This document shows positions 1 through 8,684 of a stretch of DNA of 64,000 bases, piece after piece. Below the pieces are notes generated by a model that made no database searches, had not been told where the DNA came from, and saw nothing but the letters and a program-made list of their open reading frames with translations. This stretch comes from Haloterrigena sp. H1 (lineage in GTDB: Archaea > Halobacteriota > Halobacteria > Halobacteriales > Natrialbaceae), in the NCBI RefSeq assembly GCF_005938085.1, contig NZ_SMZK01000001.1:124001-188000 (forward strand), read 5' to 3'. The position numbers were made by a program, and so were the translations under genes. Positions within the stretch are counted from its first letter, which is position 1. Each line of letters opens with the position of its first letter.

Positions 1-1424
1 TAAGCGACGCGACTGTCGGGGCCCACGTAGACCCCTGCAGTGCCACAGTCGGCCGCGCGAGCGGTCGTGAGCGTTGCGTCGACGTTCTCCCTGAATCGGA
101 ACGACTGATGATCCGCGCCAGTCGCGGTCACGCCGCTGAGCTTCAGGTCGGCCATGTCGTCGAAGATGATCGCGTTCGTAAACGGCCCGTCGACGGTGAC
201 GTTGGAGATCGCAGCGCCGTCGAAACCGGCGGCGTACAGCCCCGAGCCGCCAGCGATGTCGCTGTCCTCGGTTCTGATCGTGACGTTGCTGATCGTCAAC
301 TCCCGGCGGCCGTCCGCGACGTGGCCCAGGGTAATCCCGCGTGCGTTCTCGAGACACGAGACGCGGTCGATCGTCAGATCCACGATCTGCTCGTCCGAAT
401 CGGCTCTGATCGCCGTATACCCACAGCCGGTGATCTGGCCGTCCGTGATGGTGATCCCCTCGTTCGTCCCGCGGTGAAGGTGGACGCCGTAGTCGGGGTC
501 GTTCGCCGGGTCGATCTCGAAGTTCGTGAGGGTACAGTCTCTGGTCGGCGTCCCGTCGTCCGCGACGAGCGCGTCGGTGCTGCCGTCCCAGACGCTGTTC
601 CAGCTCGTATCCGGCTGTTGACTGTCGAACTGCACCGGCGCATCTGACCCACCCTCGCCGCCGCGGGTTGCCCAGTAGCCGTCGATGACGACGTTTTTCG
701 ACGAGACGACGTCGATGTGGTGGTAGTGGATGCGGTCGCCGTAGATCCGCTCCAGCCGGACGTTTGCCGCGTGGGCGGGCATGATTCCCGTCGATTCCGG
801 CGAATCGATCCGGACGTTGCAGACGCCCCAGTTCGATGCACCGTCGTATCCCGGCTCGTCGTAGCCCCTGTTCGAGAGCAGCGCCCGCCCTTCCTCACCG
901 GCAGGGCGTGGCCCCGTCAGGACGGTCGAACGGCCTGCACCCAGCACGATCGTGTCGTCGCCCACCAGCGGCGTCCGCTCGAGGGGATACCTCCCGGGCG
1001 GGAAGTACACGATCCCGCCACCGGCCGCGGCGACGGTCTCGAGGAGGTCGTGGACCGCCTGGCCGACTTCGGTCGTCCCGTCGCCTTCGATGCCGTGGGC
1101 CTCGACGTTCCACACGGGGGTCTTTTCGGTGCGAGCGTGAGTGGACTGGACTGCCTCGAAGTGGCTCGTTCCCGGAACTGGCTGCTCGTCACTTCCGCGA
1201 CCGCTGAAGTATACCCAGTCGTCGCTCCCGGTGTCCCAGCGCCAGGTGATTCCCTGATCGGTCGCGTGGTACAGTTCGTCGTCGTACTCGCCGGTTGCCG
1301 GTCGCTCGCTGATCGGCCCGTGGACGATCGCGCGTGCGTCGATCGCCTCGACTGCGTCGGTGTGGTTCCACTGTTCGCCCTGCTCGTACGTCCCCAGTCC
1401 GAGACGCGGTGTGTGATCGACCAT
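1..1424 (-). CDS. Pectate-lyase-superfamily parallel beta-helix protein (3' end cut by window)
   Basis: This frame is open from an ATG at 1424 to the window edge (about 474 codons), so the C-terminus is missing. About 100 N-terminal residues (starting MVDHTPRLGLGTYEQG) precede a segment with the typical start of pectate-lyase-3 type right-handed beta-helices: GIEGDGTTEVGQAV near residues 111-124, then GGGIVYFPPGRYPL near 135-148. After that come repeated turns such as NVRIDS, LTISNVTI and AAISNVTVDG, as expected of beta-helix coils. The likely role is binding or cleaving polysaccharide, or surface attachment; substrate and activity cannot be told. No signal peptide is encoded in this frame. 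A 45-codon Tat-lipoprotein signal frame ends 2 nt upstream of the start, so the two may be coupled or may be one gene split by a frameshift. Confidence 0.75.
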   Translation of the reverse strand, partial: MVDHTPRLGLGTYEQGEQWNHTDAVEAIDARAIVHGPISERPATGEYDDELYHATDQGITWRWDTGSDDWVYFSGRGSDEQPVPGTSHFEAVQSTHARTEKTPVWNVEAHGIEGDGTTEVGQAVHDLLETVAAAGGGIVYFPPGRYPLERTPLVGDDTIVLGAGRSTVLTGPRPAGEEGRALLSNRGYDEPGYDGASNWGVCNVRIDSPESTGIMPAHAANVRLERIYGDRIHYHHIDVVSSKNVVIDGYWATRGGEGGSDAPVQFDSQQPDTSWNSVWDGSTDALVADDGTPTRDCTLTNFEIDPANDPDYGVHLHRGTNEGITITDGQITGCGYTAIRADSDEQIVDLTIDRVSCLENARGITLGHVADGRRELTISNVTIRTEDSDIAGGSGLYAAGFDGAAISNVTVDGPFTNAIIFDDMADLKLSGVTATGADHQSFRFRENVDATLTTARAADCGTAGVYVGPDSRVA

Positions 1425-1426
1425 GT

Positions 1427-1564
1427 TCACTCACTTCCGTATGCGTCTCCGTACGCCGTTCCGTACCCAGATTCAACGGCCGCGCTGTTCGTACAGCCTG
1501 CAAGCGTGAGAACTCCCGACGTTGCGATGAGGACGTCCCGTCGTCCCGGCCCTGAATCGTCCAT
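1427..1564 (-). CDS. 45-aa Tat lipoprotein leader ORF upstream of beta-helix protein
   Basis: The ORF begins MDDSGPGRRDVLIATSG, continues with a lipobox-like LTLAGC, and ends in a Gly/Tyr-rich tail (GYGTAYGDAYGSE) before TGA. The twin-arginine, hydrophobic stretch and cysteine are those of a haloarchaeal Tat lipoprotein signal. The downstream beta-helix gene starts 2 nt after the stop, in another frame. It could be a genuine tiny lipoprotein translationally coupled to the next gene. It could also be the export signal of the beta-helix protein cut off by a frameshift or assembly error, since the beta-helix frame has no signal of its own. Which is correct cannot be settled from this sequence alone. 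Confidence 0.55.
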   Translation of the reverse strand: MDDSGPGRRDVLIATSGVLTLAGCTNSAAVESGYGTAYGDAYGSE

Positions 1565-1616
1565 GATATCTGACTGGTTTTCCGCCGTATAAACTACCTG
1601 TTCGGCGGCCGACTGC

Positions 1617-2240
1617 TCACTCGAGTTGCGCGTCGATCGCGGCGCTGACGATATCCCAGTCGTAGCCCTCGACGAGGTCGCCGTCGACGAAGACGGCCGG
1701 CGTTCCAGGGACGCCGCGGTCGTCGCCTGTCTGTTGGTCTGCCTTGACGACGTCTCGGTACGACTCCTCTTCGGCCGCCGTCACGATTGCCTCGCCGTCG
1801 ACGTCGTGGTCGGCGGCGAGTTCGCGGAGGAGTTGATAGCCGTCCTCGCCGAGTCTGGACTGCTGCTCGTAGATGCCCTTGGCGAACGAAAAGAACGTCT
1901 CGACGTCGGTTTCGTCTTGCACTGCGCGGGCGGCCGACGCGGCGCGCCACGACCACTGTTGGTCGACGGGGATCGGATAGTCGAAATAGCGATAGCGGAC
2001 GTCACCCGGCTCGACGTAGGTCGACCTGATCTGCGGAAAGACGGATTCGATGAACGTCGCGCAGTGGGGGCAGGCGTAGTCCTCGAAGACGTCGACGGTG
2101 ACGGCGGCATCGGTCGGTCCCAGTGCAGGACGCGGGAAGTCGACGTCAGAACCACCAAAGCCGCCGAGACAGCCGGCCGTGGTAGACAGCGTGATCGTTC
2201 CACCGAGCGCAATGAGCGTTGACCGCCGCGTCGTTCGCAT
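1617..2240 (-). CDS. DsbA-family thioredoxin-fold lipoprotein
   Basis: A 207-residue secreted thiol-disulfide protein. It starts with a Tat-like signal (MRTTRRSTLIALGG) and a lipobox TAGC with Cys24. The thioredoxin-fold active site is C57-P-H-C60 in DYACPHCATF, followed by the inserted helical domain of DsbA/thioredoxin_4 proteins and a cis-proline loop in GVPGTPAVFVDG. It should sit on the outer face of the membrane and oxidise or isomerise cysteines of exported proteins. It is a single gene with about 100 nt to its upstream neighbour. It could assist the cytochrome c apparatus 38 kb away, but nothing in the sequence shows that. Confidence 0.88.
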   Translation of the reverse strand: MRTTRRSTLIALGGTITLSTTAGCLGGFGGSDVDFPRPALGPTDAAVTVDVFEDYACPHCATFIESVFPQIRSTYVEPGDVRYRYFDYPIPVDQQWSWRAASAARAVQDETDVETFFSFAKGIYEQQSRLGEDGYQLLRELAADHDVDGEAIVTAAEEESYRDVVKADQQTGDDRGVPGTPAVFVDGDLVEGYDWDIVSAAIDAQLE

Positions 2241-2342
2241 AGTCGTGCGAACGGTCCAGCGGCATATATACCATGCCGTTTATGAGCGGGAGCGGCTCCC
2301 ACGACGGTCATCTCCCCCGCTAACCGCGACCGCCGGCAACCG

Positions 2343-3521
2343 TCAGACCGGATCGTCGACAGCGAGTGCGTCCTCGAGTCGCTCCCGTTCGGTCCGCAAC
2401 CTCTCCAGTTCCTCGGCGACGCGGCCATCGGCCAGCCGCTCGCGTTCGGCGGGCGTGAGCCGGTCGACAGCCCGGGCTGCGGTCTGTAAGCGGTCGTAGT
2501 CGGGATCGGCCGCGAGCAGCCGCACCTCACGTAACGCTGCGACGACGTCCTCGTCGGCGACCCGCGCGACGAACGGCTGATACTCCCGCGTCCGGGCTCG
2601 CAGGGCACCCGCAGGCTCGGGCGGCCAGTCGATCGTCAGCGGCTCGGCGTCGATCCCCTCGAGGTACGTCTGCTGGGTCGCAACGTTGCGTTTGAGTTCG
2701 TCGGCACTGTCGACGTAATGGGACAGTTTCGAGCGGGAGTAGTCGGCGTACTCGAGCAACTCGGGGATGGTGTACTCGCCGGCCGCGTTCTCGCGGACGT
2801 ACGCTGCCAGGTCCTCGGGCGGTCGCTCGTAGGTCACGAACGGATACCACTGGCTTCGCTCGAGCAGGTCGAACACCTCGCGAGCGCTCGTCTCGAGGCG
2901 ATACGCTCGAAATGCCTCGCGGATCGCTTCGTTGTAGCGTTCGATCGGCTCGCGTAGTCGCTCGACCGGGGCGTCGAGGTCGGCGTCCGCGAGCTCGAGC
3001 AGCCGCTCGCGTGCGTCGATCTCGTCGCCGATCGTCCGCAGCCGTTTGTTCGCGGCTTTGCGGGCCTCCGCCAGCGCTTCGCGGGCGGCCTCGCGTTCGT
3101 CGAGCATGTCCGCGTACGTGGCCGCCGGCTCGAGGGCGTCGCGCGCTCGCTCAAAGTCGGCCTCGCTGAGCCGGCGTTTGTCGATCGCCTCGAGGGCGTC
3201 CTCGAAGGACTCGTACTCGGGGAGGTCCTCGTCGAGTCCGGAGACGAGGCCGTCGAATTTCCCCTCGAGTTCAATATATGCCTGAAAATTCTCCTTGCCG
3301 GTCCCGGTCGCGCGGTCGACGTAATCCTCGAGCAGGTCGGTCGCGGTCCGATAGGCGGTGGCGACTTGCTCGACGGTGTCCTCGTCGTGATCTGCGATCC
3401 GCGCGTCGATCGTCTCGAGGCGGTCGCGGGCGGCCTCGAGCGCCTCGAGTGATGTCGGACCGTCGTCGCGACTGCCGGCGGCGTCGGAGCGGGCGTCAGA
3501 GGGCGGGACGCGCTCGCTCAT
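2343..3521 (-). CDS. Haloarchaeal coiled-coil protein of unknown function (DUF7118-like)
   Basis: A 392-residue acidic, Glu/Ala/Arg-rich soluble protein with long predicted coiled-coil stretches (roughly residues 25-80 and 115-215) and a more globular part around 220-300 (SQWYPFVTYERPPEDLAAY). It has no signal peptide or membrane segment and no recognisable catalytic motif. I believe it matches a haloarchaea-only family, DUF7118. It ends 178 nt before a DsbA-like gene start and begins 3 nt after the hisI stop codon, so it is probably co-transcribed with hisI. No function can be assigned. Confidence 0.75.
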   Translation of the reverse strand: MSERVPPSDARSDAAGSRDDGPTSLEALEAARDRLETIDARIADHDEDTVEQVATAYRTATDLLEDYVDRATGTGKENFQAYIELEGKFDGLVSGLDEDLPEYESFEDALEAIDKRRLSEADFERARDALEPAATYADMLDEREAAREALAEARKAANKRLRTIGDEIDARERLLELADADLDAPVERLREPIERYNEAIREAFRAYRLETSAREVFDLLERSQWYPFVTYERPPEDLAAYVRENAAGEYTIPELLEYADYSRSKLSHYVDSADELKRNVATQQTYLEGIDAEPLTIDWPPEPAGALRARTREYQPFVARVADEDVVAALREVRLLAADPDYDRLQTAARAVDRLTPAERERLADGRVAEELERLRTERERLEDALAVDDPV

Positions 3522-3524
3522 CGG

Positions 3525-3893
3525 TTATTCGTAGACGGCGTCCGGATCAAACACTCGTTCGCCGACGTTCTCGCCTTCGACCGTCCGGTAGAAACACGAC
3601 CGGTGGCCGGTGTGACACGCGCCGCCTTCCTGGTCGACCAGATAGAGGAGGGTGTCGGCGTCGCAGTCGACGCGAATCTCCTGAACGTCTTGCACGTGGC
3701 CGCTCGTCGCTCCTTTTTCCCACAGCTCCTCGCGGCTTCGCGAGTAGTAGTGAGCGCGGCCAGTCTCGCGGGTTCGCGCTAAGGCCTCCGGCGAGACGTA
3801 TGCGAGCATGAGTACCTCACCGGTGTCGGCGTCCTGTGCCACGGCGGGGACGAGGCCGTCCTCGCCGAAATCGACCGCAACGTCGTCGTCCAT
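3525..3893 (-). CDS. hisI: Phosphoribosyl-AMP cyclohydrolase
   Basis: A 122-residue enzyme of histidine biosynthesis that opens the purine ring of phosphoribosyl-AMP. The length is that of the stand-alone archaeal enzyme, without the HisE pyrophosphohydrolase domain of bacterial fusions. Metal-site motifs are visible as [13 protein letters not shown] and [13 protein letters not shown], which supply the zinc cysteines and catalytic histidine, and [11 protein letters not shown] is also conserved. The start [13 protein letters not shown] is normal for haloarchaeal HisI. The downstream unknown coiled-coil gene follows after 3 nt. Other his genes are not in the window, as is common in haloarchaea. 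Confidence 0.95.
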   Translation of the reverse strand: MDDDVAVDFGEDGLVPAVAQDADTGEVLMLAYVSPEALARTRETGRAHYYSRSREELWEKGATSGHVQDVQEIRVDCDADTLLYLVDQEGGACHTGHRSCFYRTVEGENVGERVFDPDAVYE

Positions 3894-3993
3894 ACTCGAG
3901 ACGTTGTTCGTCCAAGCGATAGGTCTTTTGCCGCCGGGAGCGCGAGCGGCGAAAAATAGCGCGTGCGTCGCGGTCGTCGTCTCGCTCTCGCGG

Positions 3994-5580
3994 TTAGTTC
4001 TGGCCGTTCAGCGTGATGTCGCTGACGCCGATGACACGCTCGTCGTCCTCGAGTTCCGCTTTCGCGTCCGCGGGAACTTCGCTGTCGACGTTGTAGACGG
4101 TCAGTGCCTCGCCGCCGATGGTCTCGCGGGCGTTGAACATGCCGGCGATGTTGACGTCGTGTTTGCCCATGACGGAGCCGATGAGGCCGATGACGCCGGG
4201 TTCGTCGGTGTTACGCGTGATGACCATCCGGCCGTGGGGGATTGCGTCGACGCGGTAGCCGTCGATGCGGACGATACGTGGGTCGTCACCCGCAAAGAGG
4301 GTGCCGTCAACCGAGACCTGATCGTCGTCGTTGCTGACGGTCACGGAGATCAGGCTCTGGAAGTCCTCGGCCTGTCGGGTCTTGGACTCGGTGACGTCGA
4401 CGCCGCGATCTTCGGCGATCTGGGGCGCGTTGACTGCGTTGACCTGCCACTCGAGCGGTTCGAAGACGCCCTTGAGCGCGCTCGCGGTGACAAACTCGAC
4501 GTCTTCGTCGGCGATTTCGCCCTCGTAGACGACTTCGACGTCCTCGATACGGCCCTCGAGCAGTTGGGCGGCGACCTTGCCGGCGGTTTCAGCGAGGTCG
4601 ATGTAGGGTTCGACGCGGGGGAACGCACTCTCGTCGATCGAGGGGGCGTTCAGGGCGTTGGCGACCGGTTCGCCGGCGATCGCGGCGTTGATCTGCTCGG
4701 CGGTGGAGGTCGCGACGTTCTCCTGGGCGGCCTCCGTCGACGCGCCGAGGTGGGGCGTGACGATGATGTCGTCGTGCTCGAGCAGCGGCGAGTCCGCAGA
4801 CAGGGGCTCCTCGGCGAAGACGTCCAGCGCCGCGCCGGCGACCGTGCCGTCTTCGACTTTGGCGGCGAGCGCGTCCTCCTGAATGATGCCGCCGCGGCCG
4901 ACGTTGACGATGTAGTCGCCCTCGAGGAGGTCGAGTTCCTCTTCGCCGATCATGCCCTCCGTCTCGGGGGTCAGCGGCGTGTGGATCGTCAGGAAGTCGG
5001 CGCGCTCGAGACACGGCTCGAAGTCGACGAGTTCGGCACCGAGGCGCTCGGCGCGCTCCTCGGAGATGTAGGGGTCGAAGGCGACGATGTCCATGCCGAG
5101 CGAGTCGAGTTTCTTGGCGACCTCCTGGCCGACGCGGCCGAGGCCGACGACACCCAGGGTCTTGCCGTTGAGTTCGGTCCCGAGGTAGTCGCTTTTGGCC
5201 CACTCGCCGTTTTTCAGGCGGATGTGTGCCTGCGGGATCGAGCGAGCGGCCGCGAACGTCATCGCGACGGTGTGCTCGGCGGCTGCGCGAACGTTGCCCT
5301 CGGGGGCGTTGGCGACGATGACACCTTCGTCCGTGGCGGCGTCGATGTCGATGTTGTCGACGCCGATACCCGCTCGGCCGACGATAACCAGTTCTTCAGC
5401 GGCCGCGAGGACCTCGTCCGTGACTTCGGTCCCGGAGCGAACGATGAGCCCGTGTGCGTCCGAGACTGCCTCGAGGAGGTCGTCTCCCTCGAGTTCGTAG
5501 CCTGTTTCGACCTCGTGGCCGGCGTCTCTGAGTACGTCCAGACCCGCATCCGCGATCGGATCCGTGACGAGAACCTTCAT
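3994..5580 (-). CDS. serA: D-3-phosphoglycerate dehydrogenase
   Basis: A 528-residue long-form PGDH, the first step of serine synthesis (3-phosphoglycerate to 3-phosphohydroxypyruvate). The start is set at [14 protein letters not shown]; an upstream in-frame ATG at 5604 would add 8 unlikely residues. Domains in order: substrate-binding half with [15 protein letters not shown] Rossmann fold with [14 protein letters not shown]; catalytic His in [11 protein letters not shown]; an intervening allosteric substrate-binding domain; and a C-terminal ACT domain (from about residue 450, [14 protein letters not shown] and on). The ACT domain suggests serine feedback inhibition. serB lies 1.7 kb away on the other strand, so two of the three serine pathway genes are neighbours. 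Confidence 0.96.
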   Translation of the reverse strand: MKVLVTDPIADAGLDVLRDAGHEVETGYELEGDDLLEAVSDAHGLIVRSGTEVTDEVLAAAEELVIVGRAGIGVDNIDIDAATDEGVIVANAPEGNVRAAAEHTVAMTFAAARSIPQAHIRLKNGEWAKSDYLGTELNGKTLGVVGLGRVGQEVAKKLDSLGMDIVAFDPYISEERAERLGAELVDFEPCLERADFLTIHTPLTPETEGMIGEEELDLLEGDYIVNVGRGGIIQEDALAAKVEDGTVAGAALDVFAEEPLSADSPLLEHDDIIVTPHLGASTEAAQENVATSTAEQINAAIAGEPVANALNAPSIDESAFPRVEPYIDLAETAGKVAAQLLEGRIEDVEVVYEGEIADEDVEFVTASALKGVFEPLEWQVNAVNAPQIAEDRGVDVTESKTRQAEDFQSLISVTVSNDDDQVSVDGTLFAGDDPRIVRIDGYRVDAIPHGRMVITRNTDEPGVIGLIGSVMGKHDVNIAGMFNARETIGGEALTVYNVDSEVPADAKAELEDDERVIGVSDITLNGQN

Positions 5581-5650
5581 GTGCGAGAAAACCGTGCGGA
5601 GCACGTAAACCCTTCCGTTGTGCGCGTGGCCGGCAAAACATACCGCTGTT

Positions 5651-6547
5651 TTAGATCGTAATCAGCGCAGCGCCGATCACGATCAACGCTGCGCCACCGA
5701 CGACGCCTTTCGTTACTCGCTCGACGTCTCGGAGGAAGACGGCGGCAAACAGCAGGGTAAACAGCGGCGCGGTCGCGACCAGCGGGTCGACGACGGCGAT
5801 CCGCCCACCCTCGAGACCGAGCGCGGTCATCAACGCGAGCATCGCGACGGTCGTCAGCAGGCCGCTGCCCACGAAGTAGCGATACGACGCCCGCGGTTTC
5901 GCGAGCGCGTCACGGCCGCCCCAGGCGAGGATGTACGCCAGCAGGGCGACCAGCCCGGCCGTCTCGTTTATCGCGACCGCCTCGAGAGCCGACACCGGCG
6001 TCTCGAGCATGCCGTACCGGCGGCTGACGTTCGCGACCGCAAAGGTGGCCGCGGCGGCGATCGGCCACCACAGGTCGCGGGTGGTCCACCCCGCGAGGTC
6101 GCCGCCACGAGCGGTCGCGAGTAGCGCGAGCCCGGCGACGAGGACGACGATCCCGACGCCGGTGACGGGCCCGAGCGGTTCGCCCAGCGCGACCAGCGCG
6201 ATCAGCGTCGCGAACAGCGGCCGCGCGCTGAGGATCGCGCTGTTGAGACTCGCGCCCACTCTGTCGACGCCGACGAAGATCGTGACCCGCCCGACTGCGG
6301 TGCCGACCACGCCCGCGAACGCGAAGACGGCCAGCGTCTCGCCGGTCACCCCCGTCACGGCCGACCGGCCTTCGAGAGCCGCGATGGCGAGCCAGTAACA
6401 CGTCGAGTCAACGAGCACGACGACCAGCGACGCCTGCACGGCACCGCCGCCCGCGGCCATCCCCCGTTTATCGAAGATCGGCGAGAACCCCCAGAGGACC
6501 GCCGGGACTAAGGCGATCGCGACGACCTCGAGCGTCGCCGCGGTCAT
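5651..6547 (-). CDS. EamA/DMT-family transporter
   Basis: A 298-residue membrane protein with about ten hydrophobic segments arranged as two EamA repeats of about 140 residues, each five helices (from LEVVAIALVPAVLWGFSPIF and again from DLWWPIAAAATFAVANV). The family exports amino acids, other metabolites or nucleotide sugars. The substrate is not readable from the sequence. Position between serA and serB raises the possibility of an amino-acid exporter, which is inference only. It is transcribed alone towards serA, 71 nt from the serA start. Confidence 0.88.
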   Translation of the reverse strand: MTAATLEVVAIALVPAVLWGFSPIFDKRGMAAGGGAVQASLVVVLVDSTCYWLAIAALEGRSAVTGVTGETLAVFAFAGVVGTAVGRVTIFVGVDRVGASLNSAILSARPLFATLIALVALGEPLGPVTGVGIVVLVAGLALLATARGGDLAGWTTRDLWWPIAAAATFAVANVSRRYGMLETPVSALEAVAINETAGLVALLAYILAWGGRDALAKPRASYRYFVGSGLLTTVAMLALMTALGLEGGRIAVVDPLVATAPLFTLLFAAVFLRDVERVTKGVVGGAALIVIGAALITI

Positions 6548-6749
6548 CGGTCGATCACCGCTGGCTGCTGACGGTCGTCTTGTACGGACACGTCGGACGC
6601 GTTCCCGGTAGCGCGGCGAGAACGTTACGATATCGGCCTGCGGACCGGAATGCGCCGCATACCCGATCGAAGCCGTCGATTCTGTTCGGGCTTTTCGTGC
6701 CGTGAACTATCTGCTCAAGGTTTTCGGTGTGGCTCGTGTAGTGGTACCT

Positions 6750-7205
6750 ATGTACGAACATATCTTGCTTCCGACCGACGCCGAGGAAGGCACCGAACTC
6801 GCCATCGACCACGCCATCGCCGTCGCCGAACATACTGGGGCCGACCTTCACCTGTTGTACGTCGTCGACAGTGATGTCTATAGTTCCTACAGCGGCGACG
6901 AGTACGTCCACGAATTCGAAGGGTTAGAGTCCGCTCTCGAGCAGGTCGGCGACGACGCCCTCGAGTCGGCTGCCGAGGCGGCCGACGAAGCGGGGATCGA
7001 GACGACGACGGTCGTCAGACACGGCGCGCCCCACGAACAGATCCTCGACTACGCCGACGAGGCGGATGTCGACCTGCTCGTGATGGGCTCGAAAGAACGG
7101 TCCGGCGAGTACCGCCAGCTGCTGGGCAGCGTCACCGACCGCGTCGCGCGGTTGGCCACACGGCCGGTGACGATCGTCAAGACGCCAGTCGACGGCGAGG
7201 AGTAG
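6750..7205 (+). CDS. Universal stress protein (UspA family)
   Basis: A 151-residue single-domain Usp protein. The start is taken at MYEHILLPTDAEEGTE, preceded by no plausible coding sequence. The alpha/beta nucleotide-binding fold shows the initial HILLPTDAEEG strand-loop, then VVRHGAPHEQILDYA. The ATP-binding loop near the C-terminus, normally GxxGxxx(S/T), reads here as VMGSKERSGEYRQLLGSVTD, followed by RPVTIVKTP. The role is stress protection or signalling by ATP or AMP binding in the cytoplasm. Haloarchaea carry dozens of paralogues and the specific role is unknown. Monocistronic, 62 nt before serB. Confidence 0.93.
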   Translation: MYEHILLPTDAEEGTELAIDHAIAVAEHTGADLHLLYVVDSDVYSSYSGDEYVHEFEGLESALEQVGDDALESAAEAADEAGIETTTVVRHGAPHEQILDYADEADVDLLVMGSKERSGEYRQLLGSVTDRVARLATRPVTIVKTPVDGEE

Positions 7206-7267
7206 TCGGTCACGATCGCGAGCCGAAACCTGAACTGGTTTATCCGGGGACCCACAAGCGGCGAGCA

Positions 7268-7912
7268 ATGACAGTCGTCGCTTTCGACTTCGACGGAACG
7301 CTTTCCGACTCCGAAATGACCGTTCTGCTCGGTGACCGCTGTGGTGTCGCCGACGATATGGAAGAGATCACCGAGCGCGCGATGAACGACGAGATCGGCT
7401 ACGCGGAGAGTCTGCGCTCGCGTGCGTCCCTGCTCGAGGGCCTCTCCAAGGCCGAGGCCGAGGCCGCCTTCGACGAGGTCGTCCTCCGCGAGGGTGCGGC
7501 CGACCTCATCGAGGAACTCAACGACGCCGGTGTCACGACCGCGATCCTCACCGGCGGATTCGAACGCGGCGTTGCCGCCGCCCTCGAGCGCGAAGACGTC
7601 TCCGTCGACCACATCGTCTCGAACCGCCTGCCGATGAACGGCGACGAACTCACCGGCGACGTCGAGGGACCGCTGATCGAGGGCACCAAAGACGACGCGC
7701 TCGAGGACCTCGCCGACGATGTCGGTGTCGACCTCGACGAGACCGTGGCGGTCGGCGACGGCGCGAACGACCTGCCGATGCTCAAGGTTGCCGGCCTCGC
7801 GATCGGCTTCGAACCCAAACCGGCGGTCGAACCCCACTGTGACGTCGTCGTCACGTCGATGGACGAGGCCCGCGAGACGCTGGTCGAGGAGACCGTCCTC
7901 GCGGAGCCGTGA
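7268..7912 (+). CDS. serB: Phosphoserine phosphatase (HAD family)
   Basis: A 214-residue HAD hydrolase carrying out the last step of serine synthesis. HAD motif I is FDFDGTLSDSE, giving the nucleophile and the acid/base Asp; motif II is AILTGGFERG; a later Lys lies in IEGTKDD; motif IV is VAVGDGANDLPML. The cap region matches SerB-type phosphatases, and the conserved GDGANDLPM end is typical. A short leader with a possible TATA-like tract (tggtttatccgg) precedes the ATG, suggesting a leaderless or near-leaderless message. It lies close to serA. Confidence 0.93.
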   Translation: MTVVAFDFDGTLSDSEMTVLLGDRCGVADDMEEITERAMNDEIGYAESLRSRASLLEGLSKAEAEAAFDEVVLREGAADLIEELNDAGVTTAILTGGFERGVAAALEREDVSVDHIVSNRLPMNGDELTGDVEGPLIEGTKDDALEDLADDVGVDLDETVAVGDGANDLPMLKVAGLAIGFEPKPAVEPHCDVVVTSMDEARETLVEETVLAEP

Positions 7913-8106
7913 TCGCTCGAGACTAATCCGAATTTAGGCCACGTAATAGCCTGTTGTGGTCCCGTGACGATGGATCGATGTGGTTTCCGTCGTCGCTTCC
8001 CGTTCTACTCACCGTTTCTGTCGCTTCGTCAGTGATCGCTGACTATCAGTGCTAACTGCCCATTTCTCGACCGAGAGATTTTTAACTCACAACTGAGTAA
8101 GCAGTT

Positions 8107-8505
8107 ATGATGATGTGGCAAGACCTCGTATTCATGCTTGGGAGCAGTCTCTCGATCGTCTTTCTCGCGCCGACGCTGCGTGACTCGAGCGCGCGTGTTC
8201 CGCTCGGAACGAGCCTTCCGTCGATGGGCATCGGGTTCGTGTACGCGACGACGTTTTTTACGCTGGGAATGAGCTTTTCGGCCGTTGGTGCGCTTGCGGC
8301 CGGGACGATGTGGTCGTTGATCGCACTGTTCCGTTCACCACAGGGTGTCTCGATGAAGTTGCTCGCTCGCGAAAACCTCGCGTTGTTCGTCGCTGATCTG
8401 CAGTACTGGATTGACCGTCGCCGCTCCGGTCGGTCGACCACTGAACAGTACGTCCCATTCGATCACAGTTCCTCGCACGCCTATGGGCAGGGCAACGGCC
8501 GCTGA
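8107..8505 (+). CDS. Small membrane protein of unknown function
   Basis: A 132-residue protein beginning MMMWQDLVFMLGSSLS; three consecutive ATGs make the exact start uncertain by two codons. It has two or three hydrophobic segments (about residues 5-20, 42-58 and 58-72) and a charged, polar C-terminal tail ending GQGNGR. Haloarchaeal relatives of this kind exist but have no assigned function. A T-rich TATA-like stretch (gatttttaac) lies about 20-28 nt upstream, consistent with a leaderless transcript. The gene is convergent with metX across a palindromic repeat element. Confidence 0.7.
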   Translation: MMMWQDLVFMLGSSLSIVFLAPTLRDSSARVPLGTSLPSMGIGFVYATTFFTLGMSFSAVGALAAGTMWSLIALFRSPQGVSMKLLARENLALFVADLQYWIDRRRSGRSTTEQYVPFDHSSSHAYGQGNGR

Positions 8506-8528
8506 CTCTCTTTCTTCGATCGTGGCTG

Positions 8529-8608
8529 ATACGGTCTGCTGTAAGTCATTGCCGATGGGACCGCGACCTCCTGCGGTCCCACCGGTAAACAGTGACAGCA
8601 GACCGTAT
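8529..8608. repeat. Palindromic intergenic element, copy A
   Basis: Perfect 14-bp inverted arms (atacggtctgctgt at 8529-8542 and its complement at 8595-8608) enclose a second nested 8-bp hairpin (gggaccgc at 8557-8564, gcggtccc at 8573-8580). The same design recurs at 19364-19439 and, degraded, at 31439-31519. It lies between two convergent genes and could end transcription from both sides. The recurrence suggests a dispersed, MITE- or REP-like element rather than a simple terminator. Confidence 0.8.
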
Positions 8609-8684
8609 GACTCGGCGTTGCTTGACTAACCGTCGGACAACAGCATAGATTCTGGCGCCAGCGCCGCGGGACCTCGAGATCCGA

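Noticed and set aside
3808..5661. 617-codon open frame antisense to hisI/serA
   Set aside because: Shadow of serA; composition typical of reverse-frame translation of GC-rich genes.
7913..8106. TTTAGGCC...AGCCT near 7934-7955 as another iron box
   Set aside because: The half sites do not form a proper palindrome with 2-nt centre, unlike the pair at 23745 and 23782.
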